A stretch of 64,000 nt of DNA. Origin: Streptomyces sp. NRRL F-5126 (GTDB taxonomy: Bacteria; Actinomycetota; Actinomycetes; Streptomycetales; Streptomycetaceae). A model generated the notes under the pieces. That model was not told where the DNA came from. It saw nothing but the letters and a program-made list of their open reading frames with translations, and did no database searches. The stretch spans positions 372,001 to 436,000 of the forward strand of contig NZ_JOFZ01000012.1 in the NCBI RefSeq assembly GCF_000721265.1, given 5' to 3'. The position numbers were made by a program, and so were the translations under genes. Positions 18,227 to 27,589 of this stretch are shown in pieces (position 1 is the first letter of the stretch; each line of letters starts with the position of its first letter).

Positions 18227-18889
18227 TCAGATGAGCCGCCAGTGGCCCTCGGAGACGATCTCGACGACTCCGTCGGCGACCTTGACGGCGGTCTCGTCGT
18301 CGATGGCGTAGGCCGGGTTCGGCAGGGCGGCCGCCCAGCGTTCGGCTTCGGCCATGGTGTTCTCCGGCAGGTCCGGGTGGTCCAGGTGCGGGAAGAGGGA
18401 GAAGTCGACGAGGCCCAGGGTCTCGTCGCCTCCGGCGGACGGCTTCCATTCGACGAAGTCGTCCCCGATGCGGGGCGTCATCACCATGCTGCCCGCGCTC
18501 ATCCCGACCCATACCTTCTCGTGCAGGGAGGGGAGCAGCTCCGCCAGGCCGGACCGGCGCATCCAGTGGCACAGGTAGAGCGCGTCCCCGCCGTTGGCGA
18601 GCAGGACGTCGGCCTGCCGGACCCACGGCTGCCAGCGCTCCGCACCGATGCCGGGCAGGGCGGTGAGCTCCAGGACGCCCATGGATCTCCAGCCGAGCCC
18701 GCACATCGGGGCGGCGGACCGTCCGGTGATGAAGCGCCAGGCTCCGGCCGGGCCCACCATGGGGTGCCCGTAGCCGGCGGTGGGGATGCACAGGGCGTCG
18801 GCCTCCTCGACGGGCTTGCCCAGGAGGTCGACCAGGGCCCGCCGGATGCTGGGATTCTTCACTCCGGCGGACGTGAGGAGCAGTTTCAC
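18227..18889 (-). CDS. S51-family serine peptidase (dipeptidase E-like)
   Basis: A 220-residue peptidase of the PepE/cyanophycinase class. The nucleophile elbow is VWVGMSAGSMVMTP with Ser in G-x-S-A-G, and LLANGGDALYLCHWM precedes it as in PepE. The GTG start at 18889 (VKLLLTSAGVKN) has a GGAGG site six bases upstream. PepE cleaves Asp-X dipeptides; the specificity of this homologue is not shown by sequence. Confidence 0.85.
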   Translation of the reverse strand: MKLLLTSAGVKNPSIRRALVDLLGKPVEEADALCIPTAGYGHPMVGPAGAWRFITGRSAAPMCGLGWRSMGVLELTALPGIGAERWQPWVRQADVLLANGGDALYLCHWMRRSGLAELLPSLHEKVWVGMSAGSMVMTPRIGDDFVEWKPSAGGDETLGLVDFSLFPHLDHPDLPENTMAEAERWAAALPNPAYAIDDETAVKVADGVVEIVSEGHWRLI

Positions 18890-19193
18890 GATGCCTCCAG
18901 CGCAGGGACGACCGCCCTGCGAACAGCGTGCGGGAGCCCGCCGTGACGAAGCGGGCGGGCCGGGTGGGCCCGGGTGGGCCCGGTCGTTCGCAGTGTGGCA
19001 CGCGGCACTGACAGCGCCGGGGCTGCGGCCCGTCTGCCCGGCGGCCGGGCACCCCGACACGCGTCGGTGCCGCCGCCGCGTTACCCACCCGGCCGTCCGG
19101 CAGGCAGTATGGGCACCGAGGGGACACGCCCAGCGCGGCCGACGCACGCGCCGACACCGGAGCATACGGCCTGACCAGCGAGGATAGGTGGAA
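18890..19193. promoter_or_regulatory. Intergenic region between divergent S51 peptidase and glnA4 genes
   Basis: This 304-bp gap has no gene and must contain both promoters. I looked for a GlnR box (GTnAC-n6-GaAAC) and found no convincing match. A purine-rich GAGGATAGGTGG stretch immediately upstream of 19194 serves as the glnA4 ribosome-binding region. Confidence 0.5.
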
Positions 19194-20555
19194 ATGGATA
19201 AGCAGCAGGAATTCGTGCTCCGCACGCTAGAGGAGCGCGACATCCGCTTCGTGCGTCTGTGGTTCACCGATGTGCTCGGCTTCCTGAAGTCGGTGGCCGT
19301 GGCTCCGGCCGAGCTTGAGCAGGCTTTCGACGAGGGCATCGGCTTCGACGGGTCGGCGATCGAGGGTTTCGCGCGGGTCTACGAGTCCGACATGATCGCG
19401 AAGCCGGACCCCGGCACGTTCCAGATCCTGCCGTGGCGGGCCGAGGCGCCCGGCAGCGCCCGGATGTTCTGCGACATCCTCATGCCCGACGGCTCGCCGT
19501 CCTTCGCGGACCCCCGCTTCGTGCTGAAGCGGATGCTGGCGAAGACGTCCGACCTGGGCTTCACCTTCTACACACACCCCGAGATCGAGTTCTACCTGCT
19601 GAAGGACAAGCCGCTGGACGGCTCGCGGCCCACCCCGGCCGACAACTCCGGCTACTTCGACCACACGCCGCAGGTCGTGGGCATGGACTTCCGGCGTACG
19701 GCGATCACGATGCTGGAGTCGATGGGCATCTCGGTCGAGTTCAGCCACCACGAGGGCGCCCCCGGCCAGCAGGAGATCGACCTGCGGTACGCGGACGCGC
19801 TGTCGACGGCGGACAACATCATGACGTTCCGCCTGGTGATGAAGCAGGTGGCGCTTGAGCAGGGCGTGCATGCGACGTTCATGCCGAAGCCCTTCTCCGA
19901 GCACCCCGGCTCCGGCATGCACTCGCACCTCTCACTGTTCGAGGGCGACCGCAACGCGTTCTACGAGTCGGGCGCCGAGTACCAGCTGTCGAAGGTGGGC
20001 CGGTCCTTCATCGCGGGGCTGCTCACGCACGCGGCGGAGATCTCCGCCGTCACCAACCAGTGGGTCAACTCCTACAAGCGCATCTGGGGCGGGTCCAGCC
20101 GCAGCGCGGGCGCGGGCGGCGAGGCCCCGTCGTACATCTGCTGGGGCCACAACAACCGCTCGGCCCTGATCCGCGTGCCGATGTACAAGCCGGGCAAGAC
20201 GGGTTCAGCGCGGGTCGAGGTGCGGTCGATCGACTCGGGCGCGAACCCGTACCTCACGTACGCGGTGCTGCTCGCGGCGGGCCTCAAGGGGGTCGAGGAG
20301 GGGTACGAGCTGCCTGCGGGCGCCGACGACGACGTGTGGGCGCTGTCGGACGGCGAGCGGCGCGCGATGGGCATCGAGCCGCTCCCGCAGAACCTCGGCG
20401 AGGCGATCGCGCTGATGGAGCGGAGCGAGCTGGTGGCGGAGACGCTCGGCGAGCACGTCTTCGAGTTCTTCCTGCGCAACAAGAAACAGGAGTGGGAGGA
20501 GTACCGCTCGCAGGTGACGGTCTACGAGCTGCGCACGAACCTGCCGGTGCTGTAG
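19194..20555 (+). CDS. glnA4: Glutamine synthetase-like gamma-glutamylethanolamide synthetase (GlnA4 type)
   Basis: A 453-residue ATP-dependent ligase of the glutamine synthetase fold. Conserved elements include GFDGSAIEGF, a metal-site HPEIEFYL, GMHSHLSLF, and NRSALIRVPMYKPGKTGSARVEVRSIDSGANPYL in the ATP/glutamate region. The sequence closely matches my memory of Streptomyces GlnA4, shown in S. coelicolor to glutamylate ethanolamine rather than make glutamine. Consistent with that, the adenylylation loop NLYDLPPEE of GSI is absent (the segment reads YELPAGADDDVWALS), so GlnE should not modify it. The start was taken at ATG 19194; a GTG at 19188 is possible. Confidence 0.9.
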   Translation: MDKQQEFVLRTLEERDIRFVRLWFTDVLGFLKSVAVAPAELEQAFDEGIGFDGSAIEGFARVYESDMIAKPDPGTFQILPWRAEAPGSARMFCDILMPDGSPSFADPRFVLKRMLAKTSDLGFTFYTHPEIEFYLLKDKPLDGSRPTPADNSGYFDHTPQVVGMDFRRTAITMLESMGISVEFSHHEGAPGQQEIDLRYADALSTADNIMTFRLVMKQVALEQGVHATFMPKPFSEHPGSGMHSHLSLFEGDRNAFYESGAEYQLSKVGRSFIAGLLTHAAEISAVTNQWVNSYKRIWGGSSRSAGAGGEAPSYICWGHNNRSALIRVPMYKPGKTGSARVEVRSIDSGANPYLTYAVLLAAGLKGVEEGYELPAGADDDVWALSDGERRAMGIEPLPQNLGEAIALMERSELVAETLGEHVFEFFLRNKKQEWEEYRSQVTVYELRTNLPVL

Positions 20556-20667
20556 GGGCCGGTGATCCGCCCGTTGGGGATCGGTGAACCGCCCGTGCCG
20601 GTGAACCACACGCGTGTACCCCGCGTCATGGCTTGCGACGGCCATCCATCGCACGGGAGAACAGACC

Positions 20668-20958
20668 ATGACCGGCAAGGGCGTTGACCAGAGCGACGAG
20701 CGGGGTTACGCGGCAGCGCCCTGGTGGGCGGAGCTCGGGGCGGTTGGCTCCGCCGCGCTGATCGCCTTCGGTGCTCTGGTGGCGGTGTGGGCCTTCTTCC
20801 GGCTGCCGGGCACACCGGAGAACCTGGCGCAGGGCTACTACCAGGCCGCCAAGATCGCCGCCATCGGACTGGTGATGGCGGGAAGCGCCCTGCTGGGACG
20901 CAGGCGCGCCCGGACCGCGGTTACTGAGGACACGAGCGAGCGGGAAGAAGGCGCATGA
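20668..20958 (+). CDS. Small two-helix membrane protein
   Basis: A 96-residue protein, start chosen at ATG 20668 for a GGGAG site eight bases upstream. Two hydrophobic helices: WWAELGAVGSAALIAFGALVAV and IAAIGLVMAGSALLG, separated by a hydrophilic loop (RLPGTPENLAQGYYQ), with a charged C-terminal tail. It follows glnA4 by 112 bp on the same strand and may be cotranscribed. The family is not recognised. Confidence 0.65.
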   Translation: MTGKGVDQSDERGYAAAPWWAELGAVGSAALIAFGALVAVWAFFRLPGTPENLAQGYYQAAKIAAIGLVMAGSALLGRRRARTAVTEDTSEREEGA

Positions 20959-21028
20959 CGCGGCCGTCCGCCCGCGTGCGCGGCCGGCGGCAGGCGGACC
21001 GGCCGTCCTTCGTGTAGACAACAGCACT

Positions 21029-21925
21029 ATGAGCAGCCAGGACAGCAACAGCGGAAGCGGCGGCGCGGCACCGGCGGACGGGGCGTCGAGCGCGCCGGGC
21101 GCGCCGGAGCCGGTCGAGATCGAGGAGGCCGTGGCCGGGGCGGAGCCCGGCGCCAGTCCGGCGACGCTGCCGGGTGGGCGGCCGGTCACCGTCGTCACCG
21201 GGGGCGGCAGGGGCATAGGGGCGGCGGTCTGCGCGCGGCTCGCGGCGGACGGGCACGACATCGCCCTGGCGTACGTCAACGACGCGGACGCCGCCGAGCG
21301 CACGGCGCGGGCCGTGCGGGAGGCGGGGGCGCGGTGCGTGACGGTACGGGTGGACGTCTCGCGCGAGGGCGACGTGGACCTGCTGTTCGACACGGCGGCG
21401 GCCGAACTCGGCCCGATCACGGGCCTGGTGAACAACGCCGCGGTGACGGGCCCGCTCGGGCGGCTGGCCGACGTGCCGACGGACGTGCTGCGCCGGGTGG
21501 TGGACGTCAACCTCGTGGGCACACTGCTGTGTTCGCGGCGGGCCGTACGGGACATGACGGCCCCGAGCGGCACCGGGCGGGGCGGCGCGATCGTCAACGT
21601 CTCGTCGGCCGCGGCGACTTTGGGCAGCCCGGGCGAGTACGTGCACTACGCGGCGACGAAGGCGGCGGTGGACGCGCTGGCGGTCGGCCTGTCGAAGGAG
21701 CTCGGCCCGGACGGCATCCGTGTGAACGCGGTGGCACCCGGCCTGGTGGACACGGACATGCATGCGTCGATGGGCGACCCCGACCGCCCGGCCAGGATGG
21801 CGCCGGGCATCCCGCTGCGGCGCGCGGGCGAACCGGAGGAGATCGCGGCGGCGGTGGCATGGCTGCTCTCGCCGGATGCGAGCTACGTGTCGGGCGCGGT
21901 ACTGAGGGCGGCGGGCGGCCGCTGA
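21029..21925 (+). CDS. Short-chain dehydrogenase/reductase (FabG-like)
   Basis: A 298-residue SDR. An acidic low-complexity N-terminal extension of about 48 residues precedes the Rossmann domain, which begins VTVVTGGGRGIGAAV (TGxxxGxG). Next come DVSREGD, the NNAAVTG motif, the catalytic Ser in NVSSAAA and the YVHYAATKAAVDALA active site (Tyr-x3-Lys), then NAVAPGLVDTDM. It is probably an NADP-dependent 3-oxoacyl or alcohol reductase. The extension is unusual for FabG and could be removed by a later start, but no good internal ribosome site is seen. Confidence 0.85.
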   Translation: MSSQDSNSGSGGAAPADGASSAPGAPEPVEIEEAVAGAEPGASPATLPGGRPVTVVTGGGRGIGAAVCARLAADGHDIALAYVNDADAAERTARAVREAGARCVTVRVDVSREGDVDLLFDTAAAELGPITGLVNNAAVTGPLGRLADVPTDVLRRVVDVNLVGTLLCSRRAVRDMTAPSGTGRGGAIVNVSSAAATLGSPGEYVHYAATKAAVDALAVGLSKELGPDGIRVNAVAPGLVDTDMHASMGDPDRPARMAPGIPLRRAGEPEEIAAAVAWLLSPDASYVSGAVLRAAGGR

Positions 21926-22019
21926 CGCCGGCGCACCGCCGGCGCACGGCATCGTCAACGTGTGGTTCCCCGATCGTGGACGACAGGACATGCCGAGCGG
22001 GTGGATGCGAGACTGCGCC

Positions 22020-22601
22020 ATGGCCGACGACATCAATGCCGCCCTCAGTTCGATCGGACAACGGCTGCGTGCCATTCGCCGGCGGCGCGGACGCACACTG
22101 GAGCAGCTCTCGGAACTGACAGGCATGTCCATCAGCACGCTGTCCCGGATCGAGTCGGGAAAACGGCGTCCCACCTTGGAGGTACTGCTGCCCCTCGCGC
22201 AGGCGTACCGCATGCCGCTCGACGAACTGGTCGGTGCGCCGCCGACAGGCGATCCGCGCATCCACCCGCGACCGATCTCCCGTGACGGCGTGGTGTGGGT
22301 TCCGCTGTCCCGGGATCCGGGCGGCGTCAACGCGTTCAAGCAGGTGCTGCCGGTGCAGGCACAGCACCCCGACCAGCTCGACCTGCAGGTGCACGAGGGC
22401 CGCGAGTGGATCTACGTCCTCACCGGCACGTTGCGGCTCGTTCTCGGTGATGAGGAGTTCCGGTTGGGCTCCGGAGAGGCCGCCGAGTTCGGCACCCGGA
22501 CCCCGCACGCGATGGTGAACGCGGGGAGCAGGCCCTTGGAGGTGCTCATCATCTTCGGGCAGCAAGGCCAGGAGATGCACCTCCACACGCACACGACGTG
22601 A
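22020..22601 (+). CDS. XRE-family regulator with C-terminal cupin
   Basis: A 193-residue HTH-cupin regulator. The HTH lies in residues 8-62 (RRGRTLEQLSELTGMSISTLSRIESGKRRP), and the cupin sensor occupies the C-terminal half (DLQVHEGREWIYVLTGTLRLVLGDEEFRLGSGEAAEFGTRTPH). It lies directly upstream of the MFS and DUF1684 genes on the same strand and may control them. The start at 22020 was picked at the beginning of the conserved region; ATG 22005 is an alternative. Confidence 0.88.
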   Translation: MADDINAALSSIGQRLRAIRRRRGRTLEQLSELTGMSISTLSRIESGKRRPTLEVLLPLAQAYRMPLDELVGAPPTGDPRIHPRPISRDGVVWVPLSRDPGGVNAFKQVLPVQAQHPDQLDLQVHEGREWIYVLTGTLRLVLGDEEFRLGSGEAAEFGTRTPHAMVNAGSRPLEVLIIFGQQGQEMHLHTHTT

Positions 22602-22792
22602 CTGGGGCCGCCCGCCGCCCGAGAGAGTCCGTGGCCCGGCGCGGGCCTCCTCCGGCCTGCGCGAACGGTCCGTACCGATGACCGCTCGACCCGCATTTTG
22701 CGAAGGTGGCAAAGACGCGTTCGTCTGCCGCAGAGATCCGTTGACGCCCCTGTGACCCGGCTGGTGCCGGGCGAGACAGGAGGAGAGGATCG

Positions 22793-24241
22793 ATGTCCGT
22801 CCAGACCGCAGGCGACACCGGCCAGGGCACGGCCGAACAGACACGGCTTCCGTACGTGTCCGTGCTGGTTCTCACCTTGATGCAGGTCACGCTGGTGATC
22901 GACAACAGCGTGGTGAACGTCGCGCTCCCCGAGATCCAGCGCGCACTCGGTTTCTCGGCCGCCGGCCTGTCGTGGGTCGTGACGTCCTACGCACTGGTGT
23001 TCGGGGGCCTGGTCCTGGTCAGCGGCAAGGTGGGCTCGATCATCGGCCCGCGGCGGGCGCTGCTGACCGGTATCGCCATCTTCGTCGCGGCGTCCGCCTT
23101 GGGCGGGTTCGCCGGAACACCGGCCATGTTGATCGCGGCGCGTGTCCTTCAGGGTATCGGCGCCGCTCTGGCGGCGCCGAGCACACTGGTGCTGCTGATG
23201 TCGATCACCCGGCCCGGTGTGCAGCGCGCCCGCGCGATGTCGCTGTTCGTGCTGTCCATCGGGCTGGGTGCCGGCCTCGGTCTCACCCTGGGCGGCGCCC
23301 TGACCACCGGCCTCGGGTGGCAGTGGGTGATGTTCATCAACGTGCCGATCGGAGCGTTGGTGTTCTTCGGGGTCCGGGCGCGGATTCCCGAGACCGAACG
23401 TCACTCCAGCCGGCTTGACGTCGGTGGTGCGGCGGCGTCCACGATCGGAATGTCCGCTCTGGTCTACGGGCTGACCACGGCGGCCGATCAAGGGTGGACG
23501 AGCAGTACGGTCATCGGATCCTTCGTCCTGGCCGCAGCGGGACTGGCGGTGTTGGTCGTGACCGAGCGCCGCCACTCGTCGCCAGTGGTACCGCTGAGCT
23601 TCTTCCAGCGCATGTCCAGCGCGGCCCCTCTGCTGGCGATGATGCTGATCCCGGCCGGCCAGTTCGGTTTCCTCTACTTCGCCGCTCTCTACACCCAGGA
23701 CGTCCTGGACTTCACCCCGCTGCAGACCGGCCTTGCCGTGCTTCCCTTCACCGCGGGCATGCTGACCACCAACTTCACCGTCAGCCGTCTGGTGACCCGT
23801 TACGGAGAGCGCCTGGTCGGTTCGCTGGGCATGGTCGGCCTGGCGAGCGGCCTGGCATGGATGTCATCCATCACGCCGGCCGGCGGCTACCTCGGCGGGC
23901 TCTTCGGGCCCTTCCTGCTGCTGGGGCTGGGCGCGGGCCTGACCATCGGACCGCTGACCACCGTGATCATGCACAACGCTCCGCCGGAGCACCTGGGAGC
24001 GGCCTCAAGCCTGAACCAGGCCATGCAGCAGCTCGGCGGCGCCACCGGGCTGTCCGTTCTGTCGACCGTCTTCGCCGGCACCGCGGCCTCGTCCGGAAAA
24101 GCGACCGGAATCTCCACCGCCCTGACGCTGGCCATCGTCTTCCCCCTCCTTGCCCTGCTGCTGTTCGCGGTCTGGGCACGCCCCCTCGGCAAGCGCCGAG
24201 AAAACCGGGCGGACACCGAACAAACCACCCCGCGCGACTGA
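22793..24241 (+). CDS. MFS drug/metabolite exporter, DHA2 family
   Basis: A 482-residue, about 14-helix major facilitator. Characteristic elements: LVIDNSVVNVALPEIQRALG in helix 1, SGKVGSIIGPRRALLTG between helices 2 and 3, RVLQGIGAALAAPSTLVLL in helix 4 and the LGAGLGLTLGGALTTGLGWQWVMFINVPIG motif C region of proton antiporters. AGGAGAGG precedes the ATG by about eight bases. It likely exports hydrophobic drugs or metabolites by proton antiport. The DUF1684 gene follows after 23 bp, so the two are probably an operon under the XRE-cupin regulator. Confidence 0.92.
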   Translation: MSVQTAGDTGQGTAEQTRLPYVSVLVLTLMQVTLVIDNSVVNVALPEIQRALGFSAAGLSWVVTSYALVFGGLVLVSGKVGSIIGPRRALLTGIAIFVAASALGGFAGTPAMLIAARVLQGIGAALAAPSTLVLLMSITRPGVQRARAMSLFVLSIGLGAGLGLTLGGALTTGLGWQWVMFINVPIGALVFFGVRARIPETERHSSRLDVGGAAASTIGMSALVYGLTTAADQGWTSSTVIGSFVLAAAGLAVLVVTERRHSSPVVPLSFFQRMSSAAPLLAMMLIPAGQFGFLYFAALYTQDVLDFTPLQTGLAVLPFTAGMLTTNFTVSRLVTRYGERLVGSLGMVGLASGLAWMSSITPAGGYLGGLFGPFLLLGLGAGLTIGPLTTVIMHNAPPEHLGAASSLNQAMQQLGGATGLSVLSTVFAGTAASSGKATGISTALTLAIVFPLLALLLFAVWARPLGKRRENRADTEQTTPRD

Positions 24242-24264
24242 ACACACACGATGAGGACTACGAC

Positions 24265-25053
24265 ATGAAAACCTCACTCTCCGAGAGCTACCGCACCGAC
24301 TGGGAAGCCTGGCGGACCGGTTGGGAGCAGTGGCTCAGCCGGCCCCACGGCTGGCTGTCCGCCGTGTCGGTCAACTGGCTGGATGACACCCCTCGCCGGT
24401 TTGACGGCACCCCCGGCCTGTGGTGGCAGGACGGCGACAGGCTGATGGTCGACCCCGACGGCACGGCCATGTCCTTCGACGGGGCCGAATTCACCGCCGT
24501 TCAGGCCCTCGGCCTCGCCGCCGGGCCCGACGACCAACGGGTCGTCGCGGCTGACGTGGAGGTCGGGATCACCTACCGTGAGGGCTACCACATCATCACG
24601 TACAACCCGGGCGCTCCGGCCCTGCGAGCGTTCGACGGCGTTCCCACCTACGACCCGAACCCCGACTGGATCATCCCGGGCAGGTTCGAGGCGTACGACT
24701 CCGACCAGTCGCTCGCCCTGCGCACGGTGGGCCAGGGCTCGCACGACTACGCCACTCCGGGCGTGGTGCGCTTCGAGATCGCCGGCCAGGAGTACACGAT
24801 GCAGGTCATCACCCCCCACGGGCAGTACACCACCGTCTTCGCCGACGCCACCGGCGATGACACCACCTACCCGGCGGGCCGCGCGCTCGACATCCCCGCC
24901 CCGGACGAGTACGGCAACGTCACGCTCGACTTCAACCGGGCCATCAACCTGCCCTGCGCCTTCGGCGACCACTTCCCGATCTGCCCGACGCCGCCTGCCG
25001 GCAACCGGTACCCCTTCCGCGTCGAGGCCGGCGAGAAGAAGCCGGTCAGGTAA
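24265..25053 (+). CDS. DUF1684-family protein
   Basis: A 262-residue cytoplasmic protein. Conserved DUF1684 features: an N-terminal WRTGWEQWLSRPHGWLSAVSVNWL segment, a central beta-rich region, and the C-terminal signature FNRAINLPCAFGDHFPICPTPPAGNRYPFRVEAGEKKP. The start at ATG 24265 is 23 bp after the MFS stop. The family is widespread but its biochemical function is not established; coupling to an exporter suggests a role in handling the exported compound, which is inference. Confidence 0.85.
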   Translation: MKTSLSESYRTDWEAWRTGWEQWLSRPHGWLSAVSVNWLDDTPRRFDGTPGLWWQDGDRLMVDPDGTAMSFDGAEFTAVQALGLAAGPDDQRVVAADVEVGITYREGYHIITYNPGAPALRAFDGVPTYDPNPDWIIPGRFEAYDSDQSLALRTVGQGSHDYATPGVVRFEIAGQEYTMQVITPHGQYTTVFADATGDDTTYPAGRALDIPAPDEYGNVTLDFNRAINLPCAFGDHFPICPTPPAGNRYPFRVEAGEKKPVR

Positions 25054-25153
25054 GGCCCGCCCTGCCCGTCGGGGACACGCCCTGCGGGCAGGGCCCAGCA
25101 CGGCCGCGACGCGCTCCTCGTAGCCGCGCCGCGGCCTCGGCGTGCCGGCCGGC

Positions 25154-26215
25154 TCACAGCTCGACGCGCGCCGCGATCGGGCGGTGGTCGCTGCCCGTGC
25201 GCGGCAGTGTCCAGGACGACCTCGGGCCCACGCCGCGCACCATGATCTGGTCGATGCGCGCCATCGGGAACGACGCGGGCCAGCTGAATCCGTACCCGTC
25301 GCCCGCCGCGCCCTGCGTGCTGCGCAGCTGGGACGTCACGGCGGTGAGGGAGCGGTCGTTCATCGTGCCGTTCAGGTCGCCGAGCAGGACCACGCGCCGC
25401 TGGCGCTCCTTCGCGATCGCCTTGCCCAGCGCGAAGGCGCTCTTGTCGCGCTGGTTGGCGGTGAAGCCCGCGTGCAGCTTGACGCGCACCGACGGCAGGT
25501 GCGCCACGTAGACCGCGACGTCCCCGTGCGGTGTGGAGATCGTGGAGCGCATGGCGCGCTTCCAGCCGATCCGGATGTCGACCGCGCGCGTGCCGCTCAT
25601 CGGGTACTTGCTCCAGAGGCCGACCGTGCCCTCGACGGCGTGGTACTTGTACGTGCCGGCCAGGCCCTTCTCGTACGCGGGCAGCGCTGCCGGCGTCACC
25701 TCTTCGAGCGCGACGACGTCGGCGCCCGAGCGCGTCAGGTCCGCGGCCGTGCCCGCCGGATCGGGGTTGTCCGCGTCCACGTTGTGCGTGGCGACGGTGA
25801 AGTCGCCGCCGGGCGACTCCTTGCTGACGACCAGTCCGCCGAACAGGTTCAGCCAGACGGCGACGGGCAGGATGAGCGCGACGAGCGCCGTCGCGGACCG
25901 CCGCACCAGCGCGAGGACCAGGATGGCGGGCAGGAAGACGCCGAACCAGGGCAGGAAGGTCTCGGCCAGGCTGCCCAAGTTGCCGATTCTGTCCGGGATG
26001 TGCGAATGCAGCGCCATCAGCAGCGTGAGCAGGACGGCGAAGGCCGCGAGCACCACTCCCCTGCGCCACATGCCGGGCCGCCAGCGCCTCAGCCAGGCAG
26101 GGCTCTTGAACCCGGCGGGGCCCTTGAGCCAGGCAGGGCCGCGCCGGATCCCGGTGCCGAGCCGGTCCTGCGCGACCGTCGTCGTCTCCGTGTCCGCCGT
26201 GCGCTCCTGCGTCAT
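25154..26215 (-). CDS. Membrane-anchored endonuclease/exonuclease/phosphatase-family protein
   Basis: A 353-residue EEP-fold protein. An Arg/Pro-rich cytoplasmic head is followed by about three transmembrane helices (residues 50-135), then the catalytic domain outside: FTVATHNVDADNP, DVVALEEVTP with the metal-binding Glu, LLGDLNGTMNDRSL with the D-x-N pair, and a terminal RIDQIMVRG then GSDHRPIAARVEL with the catalytic His. All metal and catalytic residues appear intact. The substrate could be nucleic acid or a phospholipid or sphingolipid head group. Confidence 0.88.
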   Translation of the reverse strand: MTQERTADTETTTVAQDRLGTGIRRGPAWLKGPAGFKSPAWLRRWRPGMWRRGVVLAAFAVLLTLLMALHSHIPDRIGNLGSLAETFLPWFGVFLPAILVLALVRRSATALVALILPVAVWLNLFGGLVVSKESPGGDFTVATHNVDADNPDPAGTAADLTRSGADVVALEEVTPAALPAYEKGLAGTYKYHAVEGTVGLWSKYPMSGTRAVDIRIGWKRAMRSTISTPHGDVAVYVAHLPSVRVKLHAGFTANQRDKSAFALGKAIAKERQRRVVLLGDLNGTMNDRSLTAVTSQLRSTQGAAGDGYGFSWPASFPMARIDQIMVRGVGPRSSWTLPRTGSDHRPIAARVEL

Positions 26216-26513
26216 GTATGCCCTCGCTGACTTCGCCCGTGCCTGCCGGGCCGGGACCGGGAACCCGTCCCGCGTCCCGCCCCGGGTCCGTCCGACCCTA
26301 GGTGATGTGAGCCCGCTTTCCGTGCCGCCTCACGACGGCCCTTCCGAGACCATGACGTGACGTACGCCGTCGGGGGTTCCCCGACGGCGGTGGGGGCGGA
26401 ATCACAGGGGTGCGGCGCAACCCCCACTTCCCGCACCCGTCCGCGAGTGCCACCATGGAGGTGGTCCGGGGACGCCGTCAGGGCGCCTCGAGATGACGGA
26501 AGGGCCTTCGGCC

Positions 26514-27422
26514 ATGACAGTTCATCCTGCCCGCGAACAGCAGCCGCCCGCCGAACAGCCGCCGGCCGGCCGGCGGCCATCGGCGCGCTCCGACGGCGGC
26601 AAGGCCCTGTACGGCGGCAAGAGCTCCCGCAGGATCACGGTCCACGACATCACCGCGGCCAAGGAGCGCGGCGAGCGGTGGCCCATGCTCACCGCGTACG
26701 ACGCCATGACGGCGTCCGTGTTCGACGAGGCCGGGATCCCCGTGATGCTCGTCGGCGACTCCATGGGCAACTGCCACCTGGGGTACGAGACAACGGTGCC
26801 GGTGACACTCGACGAGATGGCGATGCTGTCCGCCGCCGTCGTGCGCGGCACCAAGCGCGCGCTGATCGTGGGCGACCTGCCGTTCGGCTCGTACCAGGAG
26901 GGCCCTGTGCAGGCCCTGCGCAGCGCCACCCGCCTGGTGAAGGACGCGGGCGTGGGCGCGGTGAAGCTGGAGGGCGGTGAGCGCTCGCACGAGCAGATCT
27001 CCCTGCTCGTGCGGTCGGGCATTCCCGTGATGGCGCACATCGGCCTCACCCCGCAGTCGGTCAACTCGATGGGCTACCGGGTGCAGGGGCGCGGCGAGGA
27101 GGCGGCGCAGCAGCTGCTGCGTGACGCGAAGGCCGTGCAGGACGCCGGCGCGTTCGCGGTGGTGCTCGAACTGGTGCCCGGAGAGCTCGCCGCCGAGGTG
27201 ACGGGCAGCCTGCACATTCCGACGGTCGGCATCGGCGCCGGACCCGAGACCGACGCGCAGGTGCTCGTCTACACGGACATGGTGGGCCTGACGCCCGGCC
27301 GTGTGCCGCGTTTCACGAAGCAGTACGCGGACGTGCGCGGCACGCTGCGCGACGCGGCGCGCGCGTTCGCCGACGAGGTCGTCGAGGGAACGTTCCCGCA
27401 GGAGGACCACACGTTCCACTGA
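26514..27422 (+). CDS. panB: 3-methyl-2-oxobutanoate hydroxymethyltransferase
   Basis: PanB transfers a hydroxymethyl group from 5,10-methylene-tetrahydrofolate to ketoisovalerate, the first committed step of pantothenate and CoA synthesis. The protein has 302 residues; after a Pro-rich leader the barrel begins ITVHDITAAKERGERWPMLTAYDAMTASVFDEAGI. Mg-binding and catalytic motifs follow: VMLVGDSMGNCHLGYETTVPVTLDEM, KLEGG, MAHIGLTPQSV and the catalytic Glu in VVLELVP. The start at 26514 has GGAAGG ten bases upstream; an in-frame ATG at 26493 is less likely. It is monocistronic, ended by a strong hairpin. Confidence 0.96.
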   Translation: MTVHPAREQQPPAEQPPAGRRPSARSDGGKALYGGKSSRRITVHDITAAKERGERWPMLTAYDAMTASVFDEAGIPVMLVGDSMGNCHLGYETTVPVTLDEMAMLSAAVVRGTKRALIVGDLPFGSYQEGPVQALRSATRLVKDAGVGAVKLEGGERSHEQISLLVRSGIPVMAHIGLTPQSVNSMGYRVQGRGEEAAQQLLRDAKAVQDAGAFAVVLELVPGELAAEVTGSLHIPTVGIGAGPETDAQVLVYTDMVGLTPGRVPRFTKQYADVRGTLRDAARAFADEVVEGTFPQEDHTFH

Positions 27423-27472
27423 GCGGCACGTCCCACCGTGCTGCCGCGCCCCTGAGCCACTGCCCGCACCAT

Positions 27473-27510
27473 CGGCAGCCCGCCGGACGTCCCCCGCCGG
27501 CGGGCTGCCG
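27473..27510 (+). terminator. Perfect 14-bp stem hairpin after panB
   Basis: CGGCAGCCCGCCGG pairs exactly with CCGGCGGGCTGCCG across a 10-nt loop. It begins 51 bp after the panB stop and lies before the ABC transporter start, so it should end panB transcription. Confidence 0.75.
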
Positions 27511-27589
27511 CGCGTCTGCCGCACGTCCCGCACCCGCCTGTCGGCGACATGTCGGTGCGTTGTCGGTGGCGGCTGGTCTGATGGTGGCC

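Noticed and set aside
18890..19193. GlnR box upstream of glnA4
   Set aside because: A GTAAC occurs on the minus strand near 19080 but no GAAAC half-site lies at the required spacing.
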